Assembly (NCBI GenBank): GCA_027492795.1
Contig: JAPUEB010000006.1
Coordinates: 248,001-312,000, forward strand
Origin: Chryseobacterium sp.
Lineage (GTDB): Bacteria; Bacteroidota; Bacteroidia; Flavobacteriales; Weeksellaceae
Direction of reading: 5' to 3'
Length of the DNA stretch: 64,000 bases
Both the position numbers and the translations under genes were made by a program. Of the stretch, positions 26,348 through 35,608 are shown piece by piece; position 1 is the first letter of the stretch, and every line of letters begins with the position of its first letter. The notes under the pieces are model-generated. The model ran no database searches. It was not told the origin of the DNA and was given only the letters and a program-made list of their open reading frames with translations.

Positions 26348-26779
26348 TTATCTTTTATTTTTAAAAAAATCTTTCACTATCGCAGAACATTCATTTTCCA
26401 AAACTCCGGAAACAATCTCTGTTTTCGGGTGAAGCGACAGATTTTTGTTGATAAATCCTCTTTGTTCGTCTCTCGCGCCAATCACAACTTTAGAAATTTG
26501 CGACCAGTTCAGCGCGCCGCAGCACATTACGCAAGGCTCCAGTGTAACGTACATCGTACAGTTTTGCAGATATTTTCCGCCTAAAAAATTTGCTGCGGAA
26601 GTGATTGCCTGCATTTCTGCGTGCGCTGTAACGTCGTTTAAAGTTTCGGTAAGATTGTGTGCTCTTGCGATAACTCTGTTATTAGAAACAACGATACAAC
26701 CAATAGGAACTTCGTCTTTTTCCAAAGCATATTGTGCTTCCTGCAAAGCCATTTTCATGAAATATTCGTCGGTAAACAT
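26348..26779 (-). CDS. tadA: tRNA-specific adenosine deaminase / nucleoside deaminase (TadA family)
   Basis: A 143-residue zinc deaminase. The zinc ligands and catalytic Glu lie in VTAHAEMQAI and TLEPCVMCCGAL (HAE ... PCxxC). The position and length fit TadA, which makes inosine at the tRNA-Arg wobble position; a guanine or other nucleoside deaminase of the same fold cannot be excluded. It is 23 bp downstream of sufS on the same strand. Confidence 0.87.
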   Translation of the reverse strand: MFTDEYFMKMALQEAQYALEKDEVPIGCIVVSNNRVIARAHNLTETLNDVTAHAEMQAITSAANFLGGKYLQNCTMYVTLEPCVMCCGALNWSQISKVVIGARDEQRGFINKNLSLHPKTEIVSGVLENECSAIVKDFFKNKR

Positions 26780-26802
26780 AATGAATTCTATTTTTTTTAA
26801 AA

Positions 26803-28029
26803 TTAAGAAAGCATTCTTTGCGCTTTTTTCACCCCTTCTACCAAAGCATCAATTTCCTCAAGAGTATTATACACCGCAAAACTTGCACGAACAGTTCCTG
26901 CAATATTGAAAAAATCCATAATCGGTTGTGTACAATGGTGACCGGTTCTTACGGCAATTCCCATTTTATCCAAAATCATCCCGACATCGGAGGAAATTCC
27001 GGAATTTAAAAGATTGAAAGACACAACCCCGGCTCTTTTTGCCGTTTCTCCGTAGATTTTTAGATTTTCAATTCCTAATAGTTGCTTTTGAGCGTATTCC
27101 AGAAGCTCGTTTTCGTGGTTTTGAATATTTTCTTGACCGATTTTTTCAATAAAGTCAATTGCCGCTCCCAAAGCGATATTTCCGCCAACATTGGGTGTTC
27201 CTGCCTCGAATTTGAAAGGCAAATCTGCATAAGTAGTTTTCTCAAAACTGCAAACTGCTATCATTTCGCCACCACCGTGAAAAGGTTGTAGTTTTTCTAA
27301 AACCTCCTTTTTTCCGTAAAGAACGCCAACTCCCATTGGTGCGTACATTTTGTGACCGGAAAAAACGAAAAAATCGCAATCCATTTTCTGAACATCAATT
27401 TTGAAATGCGGAGCAGATTGCGCCCCATCAATTACGATGAATGCATCAGAATTCTTTCTGGTTTTTGAAATAATTTCTTCGATAGGATTGATAATTCCCA
27501 GTGCGTTGGAAACCTGATTTACAGAAACAATTTTCGTTTTTTCCGATAAATTTTTATCTAAAAAATCGAGTTTCAGCATTCCATTTTCGTCCATTGGAAT
27601 TACTTTCAGAATGGCTCCTGTTCTTTCACAAAGCATTTGCCACGGAACGATGTTGGAGTGGTGTTCCAGATAAGAAATGATGATTTCGTCGCCTTTTTTT
27701 AAAATATTTGAATTTCCGATGGAATAGGCAATTAAATTGAGCGCTTCCGTAGTCCCTCGCGTGAAAATCACTTCGTAATCGTGTTCTGCGTTGATGAATT
27801 TCTGGATTTTTCTGCGTGAAAGTTCCATTTCTTCGGTCGCGAGTTGGCTTAAGGTGTGAATTCCGCGATGAACATTGGCGTTGATTTCGGTGTAATATTT
27901 TTCCCAAGACTGCAAAACGGAAATCGGTTTTTGGGAAGTTGCTGCATTATCGAGGTAAACCAAAGGTTTTCCGTTGATTTTTTGGTTTAAAATTGGGTAT
28001 TGGGAGCGGATATTTTGTAAATCGAACAT
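26803..28029 (-). CDS. sufS: Cysteine desulfurase SufS
   Basis: A PLP enzyme that releases sulfur from cysteine for Fe-S assembly. The 408-residue protein has VYLDNAATSQKP at the N-terminus, HHSNIVPWQ, DGAQSAPHFKIDVQKMDCDFFVFSGHKMYAPMG with the PLP Lys in SGHKMY, and the catalytic loop Cys in TGHHCTQPIM. The last is the short-loop type seen in SufS. It is on the same strand as the suf operon but 3.4 kb upstream of sufA, separated by a M1 peptidase and coaX on the other strand. Confidence 0.95.
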   Translation of the reverse strand: MFDLQNIRSQYPILNQKINGKPLVYLDNAATSQKPISVLQSWEKYYTEINANVHRGIHTLSQLATEEMELSRRKIQKFINAEHDYEVIFTRGTTEALNLIAYSIGNSNILKKGDEIIISYLEHHSNIVPWQMLCERTGAILKVIPMDENGMLKLDFLDKNLSEKTKIVSVNQVSNALGIINPIEEIISKTRKNSDAFIVIDGAQSAPHFKIDVQKMDCDFFVFSGHKMYAPMGVGVLYGKKEVLEKLQPFHGGGEMIAVCSFEKTTYADLPFKFEAGTPNVGGNIALGAAIDFIEKIGQENIQNHENELLEYAQKQLLGIENLKIYGETAKRAGVVSFNLLNSGISSDVGMILDKMGIAVRTGHHCTQPIMDFFNIAGTVRASFAVYNTLEEIDALVEGVKKAQRMLS

Positions 28030-28112
28030 TTTTGAAAATTTCGGAAACTTGTTTTATAAAACCTAATATATTTTTTACCACATATTTATATATGTTTTTC
28101 GGTGATAATTAT

Positions 28113-28928
28113 TTACTTCAGTTTCTTCATTGTGTTACTTTCTGTTAGTGATTTCATTTGAGTTATTGCTACTTTATTAAGTTGCAAAAGTCTTTCTCTT
28201 TGCGACAAACCTTGCCCTATAAGCAGAGCATTGATACTTTCCATATTGCTTAAAACCACCAACTGCTCTAAAGTGGCATAATCTCTGATATTTCCATTTT
28301 TGTTTAAATTATTGTTTCGCCATTCTTTTGCTGTAATTCCAAATAAAGCAACGTTCAACAAATCACCTTCGTTAGCATAAACAAAACTAGCTTGTTGTTT
28401 GGTGATTTCTCTAGGGATTAGATTTTCTTTAATTGCGTCTGTATGGATGTGATAATTTACTTTCGCCAATGTTCTTTGTAAGTTCCATTCTAATTTTAGT
28501 CGGTCGTTTTCATCTTCTTTAAGACGTTGATATTCTTTAACTAAAAGCAACTGAAACTTAGGGCTAATCCACATTCCAAAATGAAATGCGAGGTCTTTAT
28601 GGGCATAAGTTCCACCGTATCGTCCTGCCTTAGCAGTTATACCTATGGCATTTGTTGCTTCAATCCAATTTTTTACAGATAGTACAAAATTGTTGCTTCC
28701 TGCCATATTTTTAATTGTACCGAATTCGGTATAATTAAAATTGGGATTGTACAGCGCTTCCCATTCCCCAATATATTCAATAGTGCTTTTTAGAGAGAGC
28801 CATTTAATAATAATCGCCTCCTGCATTTGGCTTTTAGCCATATCTGTTAGAGATATAAAATCATCTTTCTTTTGAGAAATAATACTTATTTCTTTTCCTT
28901 CTATTTCTATTTTCTTGCTTTTTGCCAT
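28113..28928 (-). CDS. KilA-N domain protein
   Basis: A 271-residue protein with a KilA-N domain in residues 18-125 (ISLTDMAKSQ, then AGRYGGTYAHKDLAFHFGMWISPKFQLLLVKEYQRL). KilA-N is a DNA-binding fold first seen in phage P1 KilA and common in phages and as single chromosomal genes. The C-terminal half (QASFVYANEGDLLNVALFGITAKEWR) looks like the extension typical of chromosomal Bacteroidota copies. No phage genes surround it. It stands alone between sufS and rplY, next to a GC-rich patch, so it was probably acquired. Confidence 0.88.
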   Translation of the reverse strand: MAKSKKIEIEGKEISIISQKKDDFISLTDMAKSQMQEAIIIKWLSLKSTIEYIGEWEALYNPNFNYTEFGTIKNMAGSNNFVLSVKNWIEATNAIGITAKAGRYGGTYAHKDLAFHFGMWISPKFQLLLVKEYQRLKEDENDRLKLEWNLQRTLAKVNYHIHTDAIKENLIPREITKQQASFVYANEGDLLNVALFGITAKEWRNNNLNKNGNIRDYATLEQLVVLSNMESINALLIGQGLSQRERLLQLNKVAITQMKSLTESNTMKKLK

Positions 28929-29226
28929 AGTTTTTTATCAAATTACAAATTTTTAAAAATAGTTTTTGTCTCTATTATTTCTTAAAGACCATCGAAAATA
29001 TATTATTTTTCTATGTGACTATGTGGTTTATAAAAAATATACAGTTTATGAACTCATTATTTAGAATGCTTCAAATTTACGGAATTTTTTCGCAATAGGG
29101 ATGGTAATGAAAATCCCGCAGTAAGCGATGGGAAGGATTTGGCACGAGGAATTGCAGTGGACAGCCCGACCGCGCAAATTTTCGGTGATGGAAATGCTGC
29201 TGGAAAATCTTGCGGGGGATTGCCCA
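28929..29226. other. Spacer with an unusually GC-rich patch
   Basis: After an AT-rich start, bases about 29085-29220 are strikingly GC-rich: by my count 48 of 90 bases in 29131-29220. Possible translations (a plus-strand ATG frame of about 41 codons from 29128, a minus-strand 73-codon frame) have no recognisable motif. It may be a dispersed element or an RNA. Confidence 0.5.
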
Positions 29227-29260
29227 AAACAAAAAATCCCATCAAATAAATGACGGGATT
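29227..29260 (-). terminator. rplY terminator
   Basis: AATCCCATCA pairs with TGACGGGATT (one mismatch) and, on the minus strand, is followed by a U-rich tract. It lies 20 bp after the rplY stop. Confidence 0.8.
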
Positions 29261-29281
29261 GGTATAGACTTTTAGCAATAT

Positions 29282-29935
29282 TTATGCTTCAAAAGATTTT
29301 TCTTCTGTTGTAGGAACGTCAGGGGATTGGTCTTTTACTTCTTCTGCTTCTACTTCATCTTCTTCGTCCATTGCAGCACCGCCTTTCATTGCAGTTCTAG
29401 ACATCTTAACAGCTACTACCACTGCGTTGTCTGGATGCATGAATGTGAAGTTGTTTGTTTTGATGTCGCCAACATAAAGTTTGTTACCAATCTTTAATGG
29501 AGTTACGTCCACCACGATTTCATCCGGCAAGTTTGCAGGAAGAGCTTTCAACTTCAGTTTTCTGAACGACTGACGAAGAACACCACCGGCAACAACACCT
29601 TTTGAACGTCCTGTAATTCTTACCGGAACCTCCATGATAACAGGTTTGTCATCTGCAAGTTGGTAAAAATCCACGTGGAGAATTTTGTCTGTAATCGGGT
29701 GAAACTGAATGTCCTGAAGAACCGCAGGGATTGTTACCCCATCGATTACCAGTTCTGCCGTGTGTGCGTCCGGAGTGTAAACCAAATTTTTGAAAGATTT
29801 CTCTTCTGTAGAGAAGTTCAAAGGTTCACCACCTCCATAAACAACACAAGGAACTTGTTCAGCATCACGTAAAGCTTTTGTAGACTTTTTGCCCACGCTT
29901 TCTCTTTTTGTACCTTGAATTGTAATAGATTTCAT
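29282..29935 (-). CDS. rplY: 50S ribosomal protein L25 (Ctc-type)
   Basis: Binds 5S rRNA in the large ribosomal subunit. The 218-residue, two-domain form opens [23 protein letters not shown], has [12 protein letters not shown], then [21 protein letters not shown] at the domain junction, and ends in an acidic tail ([18 protein letters not shown]). The frame is open upstream to 30040, but the promoter and prs terminator lie there, so the ATG at 29935 is right. Confidence 0.94.
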   Translation of the reverse strand: MKSITIQGTKRESVGKKSTKALRDAEQVPCVVYGGGEPLNFSTEEKSFKNLVYTPDAHTAELVIDGVTIPAVLQDIQFHPITDKILHVDFYQLADDKPVIMEVPVRITGRSKGVVAGGVLRQSFRKLKLKALPANLPDEIVVDVTPLKIGNKLYVGDIKTNNFTFMHPDNAVVVAVKMSRTAMKGGAAMDEEDEVEAEEVKDQSPDVPTTEEKSFEA

Positions 29936-29961
29936 AATAAAATATAAAAATTTTGAGAGTG

Positions 29962-29969
29962 CAAAAGTA
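29962..29969 (-). promoter_or_regulatory. -7 box before rplY
   Basis: TACTTTTG on the minus strand, 27 bp before the ATG; exact TAnnTTTG. Confidence 0.6.
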
Positions 29970-29985
29970 AAACTTTTTCCCGAAA

Positions 29986-30014
29986 TAAAAAAACCTTCTG
30001 AAAAAGAAGGCTTT
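29986..30014 (-). terminator. Terminator between prs and rplY
   Basis: AAAGCCTTCT / AGAAGGTTT hairpin with a U run on the minus strand. Confidence 0.7.
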
Positions 30015-30100
30015 AGATTTTCAAAAAACTTTGTGCTCATTTAGGCAAAAATTAATCGCAAAGAGCGCAAAGATTTCAATTTATTAATTATTAAGCTATT

Positions 30101-30178
30101 ACGATCGCAAGGACACTTCGTTCAGCAAAAGTAAAATTGAAATTCTCAGATCATTTGCTAAGCGAAGTGCCTTTGCGA
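30101..30178. repeat. Inverted GCAAGGACACTTCG / CGAAGTGCCTTTGC element
   Basis: The arms GCAAGGACACTTCG and CGAAGTGCCTTTGC lie about 50 bp apart in the prs-rplY spacer (30041-30238). Additional CGCAAAGA and CTTTGCG words frame it. It is probably a transcript-end structure or a dispersed palindrome; no gene is seen. Confidence 0.6.
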
Positions 30179-30238
30179 ACGAATTTGATATTCACATTTA
30201 AAAATTTTCCTTGTGAACCTTTGCGATAAAGTGTTTTT

Positions 30239-31177
30239 TTAAATAATAAACTTATCGCTGATGGATTTGTGTTCGTGTACCATTTTCATTACATCTGCAA
30301 AAAGTGAGGCACAAGAAAGCACTTTTATTTTTGGTGAAAGTTCCGTTTTTACAGGAATGGTATCGGTTACTATGACTTCCGAAAGTTGGGAATTGTTCAT
30401 ATTCTCATACGCTTTTCCGGAAAAAACACCATGTGTAGCCATTGCACGAACCGATTTTGCTCCGTTTGCCATCAAGATTTCTGCGGCTTTGCAAAGAGTT
30501 CCGCCCGTGTCAATCATGTCGTCAATTAAGATTACATTTCTGTCTTTTACATCACCAATGAGGAACATTTCTTCTATTACATTGGCTTTTTTACGTTCTT
30601 TGTAGGCAATTACCACTTCTGCGCCGAGGTGTCCTGCATAGTTTTTTGCTCTTTTTGCGCCACCCATATCTGGAGAAGCGATGGTTAGGTTTTCTAAATG
30701 TAAAGATTGAATATAGTCCACGAAAATAGTTGAGGCATACAAATGATCCACAGGAATTTCAAAAAAACCTTGAATTTGGTCTGCGTGAAGATCCATCGTC
30801 ATAATTCTTGTCGCTCCTGCTGCTGTAAGAAGATTGGCTACCAATTTTGCCCCGATTGGCGCTCTAGGTTTGTCTTTTCTGTCCTGTCTTGCCAATCCGT
30901 AATATGGAATTACTACGGTGATGCTTTTAGCGGAAGCTCTTTTTGCAGCATCAATCATTAATAACAGTTCCAAAAGATTATCTGCAGGTGGAAATGTGGA
31001 GCCTATAAGAAAAACTCTTCCTCCACGAACGGATTGATCTAAAATAGGTTCAAATTCGCCGTCGCTAAACTGCTGGAAATTGATTTTCCCCATTTCTTGC
31101 CCATAATACTGTGCAATTTTTTCAGCCAAATCTTTACTCGTTCTTGTAGAAAAGAGATAGCTTAACTGTTCTGCCAT
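30239..31177 (-). CDS. prs: Ribose-phosphate pyrophosphokinase
   Basis: Makes PRPP from ribose 5-phosphate and ATP. The 312-residue protein has the nucleotide-binding region GLARQDRKDKPRAPIGAK, the flexible loop region, and the PRPP-loop VILIDDMIDTGGTLCKAAE. Length and order of motifs are standard. A TAnnTTTG box lies 22 bp before the ATG. Confidence 0.97.
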   Translation of the reverse strand: MAEQLSYLFSTRTSKDLAEKIAQYYGQEMGKINFQQFSDGEFEPILDQSVRGGRVFLIGSTFPPADNLLELLLMIDAAKRASAKSITVVIPYYGLARQDRKDKPRAPIGAKLVANLLTAAGATRIMTMDLHADQIQGFFEIPVDHLYASTIFVDYIQSLHLENLTIASPDMGGAKRAKNYAGHLGAEVVIAYKERKKANVIEEMFLIGDVKDRNVILIDDMIDTGGTLCKAAEILMANGAKSVRAMATHGVFSGKAYENMNNSQLSEVIVTDTIPVKTELSPKIKVLSCASLFADVMKMVHEHKSISDKFII

Positions 31178-31198
31178 TTTATTTTTTTATTAGATGCA

Positions 31199-31206
31199 CA
31201 AATTTA
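31199..31206 (-). promoter_or_regulatory. -7 box before prs
   Basis: TAAATTTG on the minus strand, 22 bp before the ATG. Confidence 0.55.
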
Positions 31207-31209
31207 ACA

Positions 31210-31241
31210 AAATAAAACCACCTGAAAAATCAGATGGTTTT
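31210..31241 (-). terminator. Terminator after the GDSL lipoprotein gene
   Basis: AAAACCACCTGA pairs with TCAGATGGTTTT (one mismatch) around AAAA, 27 bp after the stop, with a U-rich tail on the minus strand. Confidence 0.75.
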
Positions 31242-31267
31242 AAAATTATCTATTTCTTAAGTAATTC

Positions 31268-32827
31268 TTAAGGGAATGTTACTCCAGAATAAGAGTTTGC
31301 ATTTACCAAAGGAAGGTTGGATTGGTATTTTTTGTTAATTGCTTTAATAAATTCATTGGCAATAACTGCATAACCTCTACCTGTAAGATGTACCGCGTCT
31401 AAGGAGAAAGTCCCTCCAGTTACAAATTTTGCAGTGTATCTTACACCATCAAACTGAATTCCTGAAGTTGTAGAAAGTTCAGTCATTTTAGATTTAGCAT
31501 CGAAGAAAGCAAGTCCTTTAGAATCTGCTAAACCTTTAATGGTTTCATTATAAGAATTTGTTGCATCTAATACCTCATCTACTTCACTTGTGGTTTGTGC
31601 ACCGAATTTACCTCTTAAAACATGTTTGTCTTCCAGAGGGAAAGTAATTCCATATTTATTAAGAGGTGCTACAGCATAAGGAGAAGTAGGCGCAGTACCA
31701 ATAACTCCACTCGTAGTCAATAAAGTTAAGTCTGCCGCAGTCGCATGGCGAGCTTGTCCGAAAACAGCGCCTAACAATCCTGCTGTTTGAGCGGGAGCTC
31801 CACCTGCAACTAAACCTTGTGTAATTTGTGCAGCCAAGTTTGTAAGACTTTCATCTTTTATCAAAAGCGGATTAGCTCCTGTTTTAGAAATTAGCTGAAG
31901 CCTGCTTCCTTGTCCCAAAGCAGTTAAAACAGCTTTCAAAGGTCCAAAAATTTGTGTGTTCAGGTTATCTATGTTGCCATCCTGATTTGAAGGGCTACCT
32001 GTGGCAGCCGTGTTGAATTTATCCGGTGTAATTGGGTTAAAAGGTACTGTTGTAAAGAAAGGAATTGTTGTAATATTAGGAATATTTGCAATTATTCCTT
32101 TTGCACCGGCTGAAGTTAAAGTATTTACCAAAGCGGTGTATTGCGTGGTAAAATCAGCTGTTGGTGTAATTGGGTTTGAACCGTCTCCACCAGAAGTTGC
32201 ATATCCTAATACATCGTTGTTCCCAATCCAAAGTGAGAAAAATGTAGGATTCTGAGCCATTGCATCTTGTACTACACTTGCGTTTGCGGTAGTAGCAAAC
32301 CTTGCATAATAAGGATTTGCCATTCCCGTTGCAACACCTGCAGGATTTCCGTAGCCAGGAAAAAGAAGATGTCCTACTTTCGCTCCCGGAACACCCAAGT
32401 TTTGATATGGACCGCCTGATGCAATATTATCCAAAGCTGTCTGCGGCATAGTTGGAACTGGAGCCAAGCTACCGTTTAGCAGCTGAAGTTTCAATTTTCC
32501 CATAGCTATAGGTTGTCCTGTTATCGGATGCTGATTGGTAAAACCGCCAGTGTTGTCCTGCATCATTGGTTGTTTGAAAGTGCCACCACCTGCAAGTTTC
32601 ATTTGCGCTGCAATTATACTTGGATAAGATTCATTTTGTGCATCAATGTATAGTGCGCCATCTCTATATCCCGAAGTAAGAGAGTTCCCAAGAGCAACAT
32701 ATTTACTGAAGTTTGCATTTCCACTTGTAACTGCAATATCATTCACATCATTTTCAAAATCTGTTTTGCAGCTGTATGATAGGAATAACAATGAAACCGC
32801 AAAAGAAGAAACTAATATTTTTTTCAT
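31268..32827 (-). CDS. SGNH/GDSL hydrolase lipoprotein
   Basis: A 519-residue surface or periplasmic esterase-like lipoprotein. Lipobox LSYSC with Cys20. SGNH block I is YVALGNSLTSGYRDG (catalytic Ser about 50), block III is WIGNNDVLGYA, and block V is SLDAVHLTGRGYAVIANEF with catalytic Asp and His. A Gly/Ala/Pro-rich central region of about 150 residues separates blocks III and V. It is directly behind a FadL-like porin gene with an 8-bp gap, an arrangement that fits lipid hydrolysis followed by fatty-acid uptake. Confidence 0.9.
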   Translation of the reverse strand: MKKILVSSFAVSLLFLSYSCKTDFENDVNDIAVTSGNANFSKYVALGNSLTSGYRDGALYIDAQNESYPSIIAAQMKLAGGGTFKQPMMQDNTGGFTNQHPITGQPIAMGKLKLQLLNGSLAPVPTMPQTALDNIASGGPYQNLGVPGAKVGHLLFPGYGNPAGVATGMANPYYARFATTANASVVQDAMAQNPTFFSLWIGNNDVLGYATSGGDGSNPITPTADFTTQYTALVNTLTSAGAKGIIANIPNITTIPFFTTVPFNPITPDKFNTAATGSPSNQDGNIDNLNTQIFGPLKAVLTALGQGSRLQLISKTGANPLLIKDESLTNLAAQITQGLVAGGAPAQTAGLLGAVFGQARHATAADLTLLTTSGVIGTAPTSPYAVAPLNKYGITFPLEDKHVLRGKFGAQTTSEVDEVLDATNSYNETIKGLADSKGLAFFDAKSKMTELSTTSGIQFDGVRYTAKFVTGGTFSLDAVHLTGRGYAVIANEFIKAINKKYQSNLPLVNANSYSGVTFP

Positions 32828-32835
32828 AATTATTT

Positions 32836-34068
32836 TTAATTTAAGTTGTAATTAACTCCCAATCCGAAATAGAAAGATTGTGCTTTAGCCTGTCCGGCAA
32901 AATTGTAATACTTGTTGTCGAAAGTTCTTGCTTTCGGGAAGGATTTTGCAAGTGCAAGATCAACCCCTAAACCTCCAAATTTCAACCCAAGACCTCCAGT
33001 AAGTACATGTGCATCGAAAGAAGGAGTTTCTGGGATGAACCATTTGTCTTCGTACGGCGATTGGTCGTAATACCATCCTAATCTTCCTGCAATCATGCTA
33101 TTGATTTTGTATTCCGTACCGATTCTGAAGGTTTTGGAATTTTTAAAGTTTTTTGGAGTGGTAAGGATTGTATTATCTGCTTGATTTCCTACTTTGGCAT
33201 TTTCGAAATCTAAAGTAAGCTTGTCATATTTTTCCCAGCCTTGGTAGTTCATTTCGGCTGAAACCTTCCAGTTTGGAGTAACTTTATATGTTGCACCAAC
33301 TGTAAATTCTTCCACCAAAGGTAAAGTTGCTTTAAATTTGTCTTGTCCATTAGCATCTAAACCAACAAGAGGATAAAGAGCCGGACTTATTTTGAAGGTT
33401 GCCACACCGTTTTCAGCCTTCATATCCACTGGTGAACGATAAGCCACACTTATATCCCAGTTTTTATCCGGCTGGAAATAGAACCCTAATCCTACACCAT
33501 GACCCTTAGCTTTTTCATCTTTAATATTTAGCGTACCATTAAATTGCGTAACCGCTTTATCCCAATCTACAGAGCCTTTCGCGTAAATATAGCTTGCTCC
33601 AACCGAAGCCCATGGAGCCAGTTTTACAGAAACCATTGGCTGGAAGTACATTCCTTTTAAAGACATCTTCTGCACCATTTCTTGTCCTGCCCAGTTGTCC
33701 TGCCACTGTATTGTACTCCCAAAAGGAGTAGAAAAACTAAATCCTACGGAAACATTATCCAAAACCTTATATGCTATTGCAGCATAAACTGGCGTTCCAA
33801 TGGGATTATTGGTTTCATAAGTTTGATAAGTGGATGTGTTTTGATAGGTGACTTTCGACATAGCTCCGAAACCACCGGCAGCAACACTTAATTTTGCAGG
33901 AATAAAGGAAATACCTGCTGGATTAAAAAATGCCACACTTGCATCTTCAGCATGTGCGCTGGTATGTGCCATCGCCAGTTGCTTAACTCCCTGCAAGGAT
34001 ACTCTAAATCCGCCCGCGTAGGTTAAAACCCCCGCTAATAAAGCTGTAGAAATTAAAATTCTTTTCAT
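32836..34068 (-). CDS. OmpP1/FadL family outer-membrane protein
   Basis: A 410-residue 14-stranded barrel of the FadL type that passes hydrophobic compounds across the outer membrane. Signal peptide to about residue 19; the N-terminal hatch reads LAMAHTSAHAEDASVAFFNPAGISF, which matches the family's NPA box. The C-terminal strand ends in Tyr-Asn-Leu-Asn. First gene of a two-gene unit with the GDSL lipoprotein gene; it has its own promoter. Confidence 0.92.
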   Translation of the reverse strand: MKRILISTALLAGVLTYAGGFRVSLQGVKQLAMAHTSAHAEDASVAFFNPAGISFIPAKLSVAAGGFGAMSKVTYQNTSTYQTYETNNPIGTPVYAAIAYKVLDNVSVGFSFSTPFGSTIQWQDNWAGQEMVQKMSLKGMYFQPMVSVKLAPWASVGASYIYAKGSVDWDKAVTQFNGTLNIKDEKAKGHGVGLGFYFQPDKNWDISVAYRSPVDMKAENGVATFKISPALYPLVGLDANGQDKFKATLPLVEEFTVGATYKVTPNWKVSAEMNYQGWEKYDKLTLDFENAKVGNQADNTILTTPKNFKNSKTFRIGTEYKINSMIAGRLGWYYDQSPYEDKWFIPETPSFDAHVLTGGLGLKFGGLGVDLALAKSFPKARTFDNKYYNFAGQAKAQSFYFGLGVNYNLN

Positions 34069-34089
34069 AAAAAACTATTAATTATTGGT

Positions 34090-34097
34090 CAAATATA
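34090..34097 (-). promoter_or_regulatory. -7 box of the fadL-GDSL unit
   Basis: TATATTTG on the minus strand, 22 bp before the ATG. Confidence 0.55.
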
Positions 34098-34288
34098 GAA
34101 TATATTTGGAAACCTATGTTAAGGTTTCTTAAATAATTTGAGAATTTTTTAAGAAATTAATTATGCCATCAATAGCATAACTGTTTCTGAAATAATATGT
34201 TAAGACAAATATCAAACAGATTTTAACTGTAATTTGATACGTTTAAATAAAAAAAAATAATGCCTCACCGAACATATGAAAATTATTA

Positions 34289-34296
34289 TAAATTTG
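34289..34296 (+). promoter_or_regulatory. -7 box of ricT-gldH-pbp
   Basis: TAAATTTG, 26 bp before the ATG at 34322. The rest of the 253-bp divergent spacer is AT-rich without other signals. Confidence 0.55.
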
Positions 34297-34321
34297 CAGA
34301 TTAACAAATTAAAATATAAAA

Positions 34322-35608
34322 ATGAGTTGTGGATGTAAAACATCCGGTGATTCTGCTCATAACTGCGGAACAAAGTCCGCCAACGGATGTGATAATGTTG
34401 ACACCTGCGGAAATAGCTATAAATTAAGTGTTTTTGACTGGCTTTCCAATATAAGCAACCCTGTTTCTGAAAAATGTGATCTCGTTGAAGTACGTTTTAA
34501 GAACGACAGAAAGTGTTTTTTCAGAAATATACATAATCTTCCGTTGCACATAGGAAGCATAGTTACAGTAGAATCAAGTCCCGGACACGACGTAGGGGTT
34601 GTAAGCCTTACCGGAGAACTGGTTAAAATCCAGATGAAGAAAAAGAAATTTTCGGAAGAAAATGTTTTGAAAATTTACAGACTTGCAAATCAGAAAGATA
34701 TAGAGACATGGCAGGAAGCTCGCAAAAAGGAAGAACAAGTAAAGATTGATGCCCGCAAAATTGCCTATAGCCTAAACCTGCAGATGAAGATTGCCGATGT
34801 AGAGTTTCAGGGAGACGGCGGCAAGGTCACCTTTTATTATACCTCAGACAGCCGCGTTGATTTTCGCCAGCTGATTAAAGAATTTGCCGGCGTTTTCCGA
34901 ACCAGGATTGATATGAAGCAAATCGGGTTTCGGCAGGAAGCCGCTAAAATTGGCGGTATCGGATCCTGCGGAAGAGAACTTTGTTGCTCCACTTGGCTTA
35001 CAGATTTTCGTTCCGTAAACACAAATGCGGCGAGATATCAGCAATTAAGCATTAACCCACAAAAACTTGCAGGTCAGTGCGGAAAGCTTAAGTGCTGCTT
35101 AAATTATGAACTTGACAGCTATTTAGATTCTCTCCAAGATTTTCCTCAAACTTCCACTACGCTGGATACAGAAAACGGTAAGGCATTCTGCATAAAAATA
35201 GACGTTTTCAAAAGAAAAATGTGGTTTGCATACGTCGATAAATCCATGGCTTGGTATGATTTGGATATTGAGGACGTGAAAAAGATGGTTTCGCAAAACA
35301 AAAAAGGCGAAAAAGCAAAACCATTAGAAGAAATGAAGTTGGCAAATACAGACTATAACGTAAAAAGTACCGACCTCATTCAGGAAAGCAGCGTGGACAG
35401 GTTCGAAAAGAAGTTCCGAGGTAAAAACAACCGAAAGAAAGACAACAATAGACCCGAACCAAAAACACACACTCAAAGCGTGGTGAGTAAGCAAAATCGT
35501 CCACAGAGCAATCGACAGAATGAAAATCAAAAAGAAAGTGGCAATAACAAGTTTCAAGCTAAAAAGAAAAACCCAAAATTTCAGAAAAAACGTGACGATA
35601 ATCCATAA
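34322..35608 (+). CDS. PSP1-domain protein (RicT/YaaT-like)
   Basis: A 428-residue protein. The N-terminus is Cys-rich (MSCGCKTSGDSAHNCG). The PSP1 core contains LPLHIGSIVTVESSPGHDVGVVSL, then RTRIDMKQIGFRQEAAKIGGIG, SCGRELCCSTWL and QCGKLKCCLNYE; these Cys pairs bind an Fe-S cluster in Bacillus RicT, which acts with RNase Y in RNA maturation. The C-terminal 80 residues are a basic, Asn/Gln/Lys-rich tail, longer than in Bacillus. First gene of an operon with gldH and a penicillin-binding protein, an order common in flavobacteria. Confidence 0.9.
   Translation: MSCGCKTSGDSAHNCGTKSANGCDNVDTCGNSYKLSVFDWLSNISNPVSEKCDLVEVRFKNDRKCFFRNIHNLPLHIGSIVTVESSPGHDVGVVSLTGELVKIQMKKKKFSEENVLKIYRLANQKDIETWQEARKKEEQVKIDARKIAYSLNLQMKIADVEFQGDGGKVTFYYTSDSRVDFRQLIKEFAGVFRTRIDMKQIGFRQEAAKIGGIGSCGRELCCSTWLTDFRSVNTNAARYQQLSINPQKLAGQCGKLKCCLNYELDSYLDSLQDFPQTSTTLDTENGKAFCIKIDVFKRKMWFAYVDKSMAWYDLDIEDVKKMVSQNKKGEKAKPLEEMKLANTDYNVKSTDLIQESSVDRFEKKFRGKNNRKKDNNRPEPKTHTQSVVSKQNRPQSNRQNENQKESGNNKFQAKKKNPKFQKKRDDNP

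Noticed and set aside
29057-29278. 73-codon minus-strand frame in the GC-rich patch
   Set aside because: No motif, it overlaps the rplY terminator, and the plus strand has equally open frames. I treat it as non-coding.
31268-34068. fadL and GDSL genes as a recently acquired lipid cassette
   Set aside because: Composition and promoter match the rest of the window, and I recall the same pair in other flavobacteria, so it is probably native.
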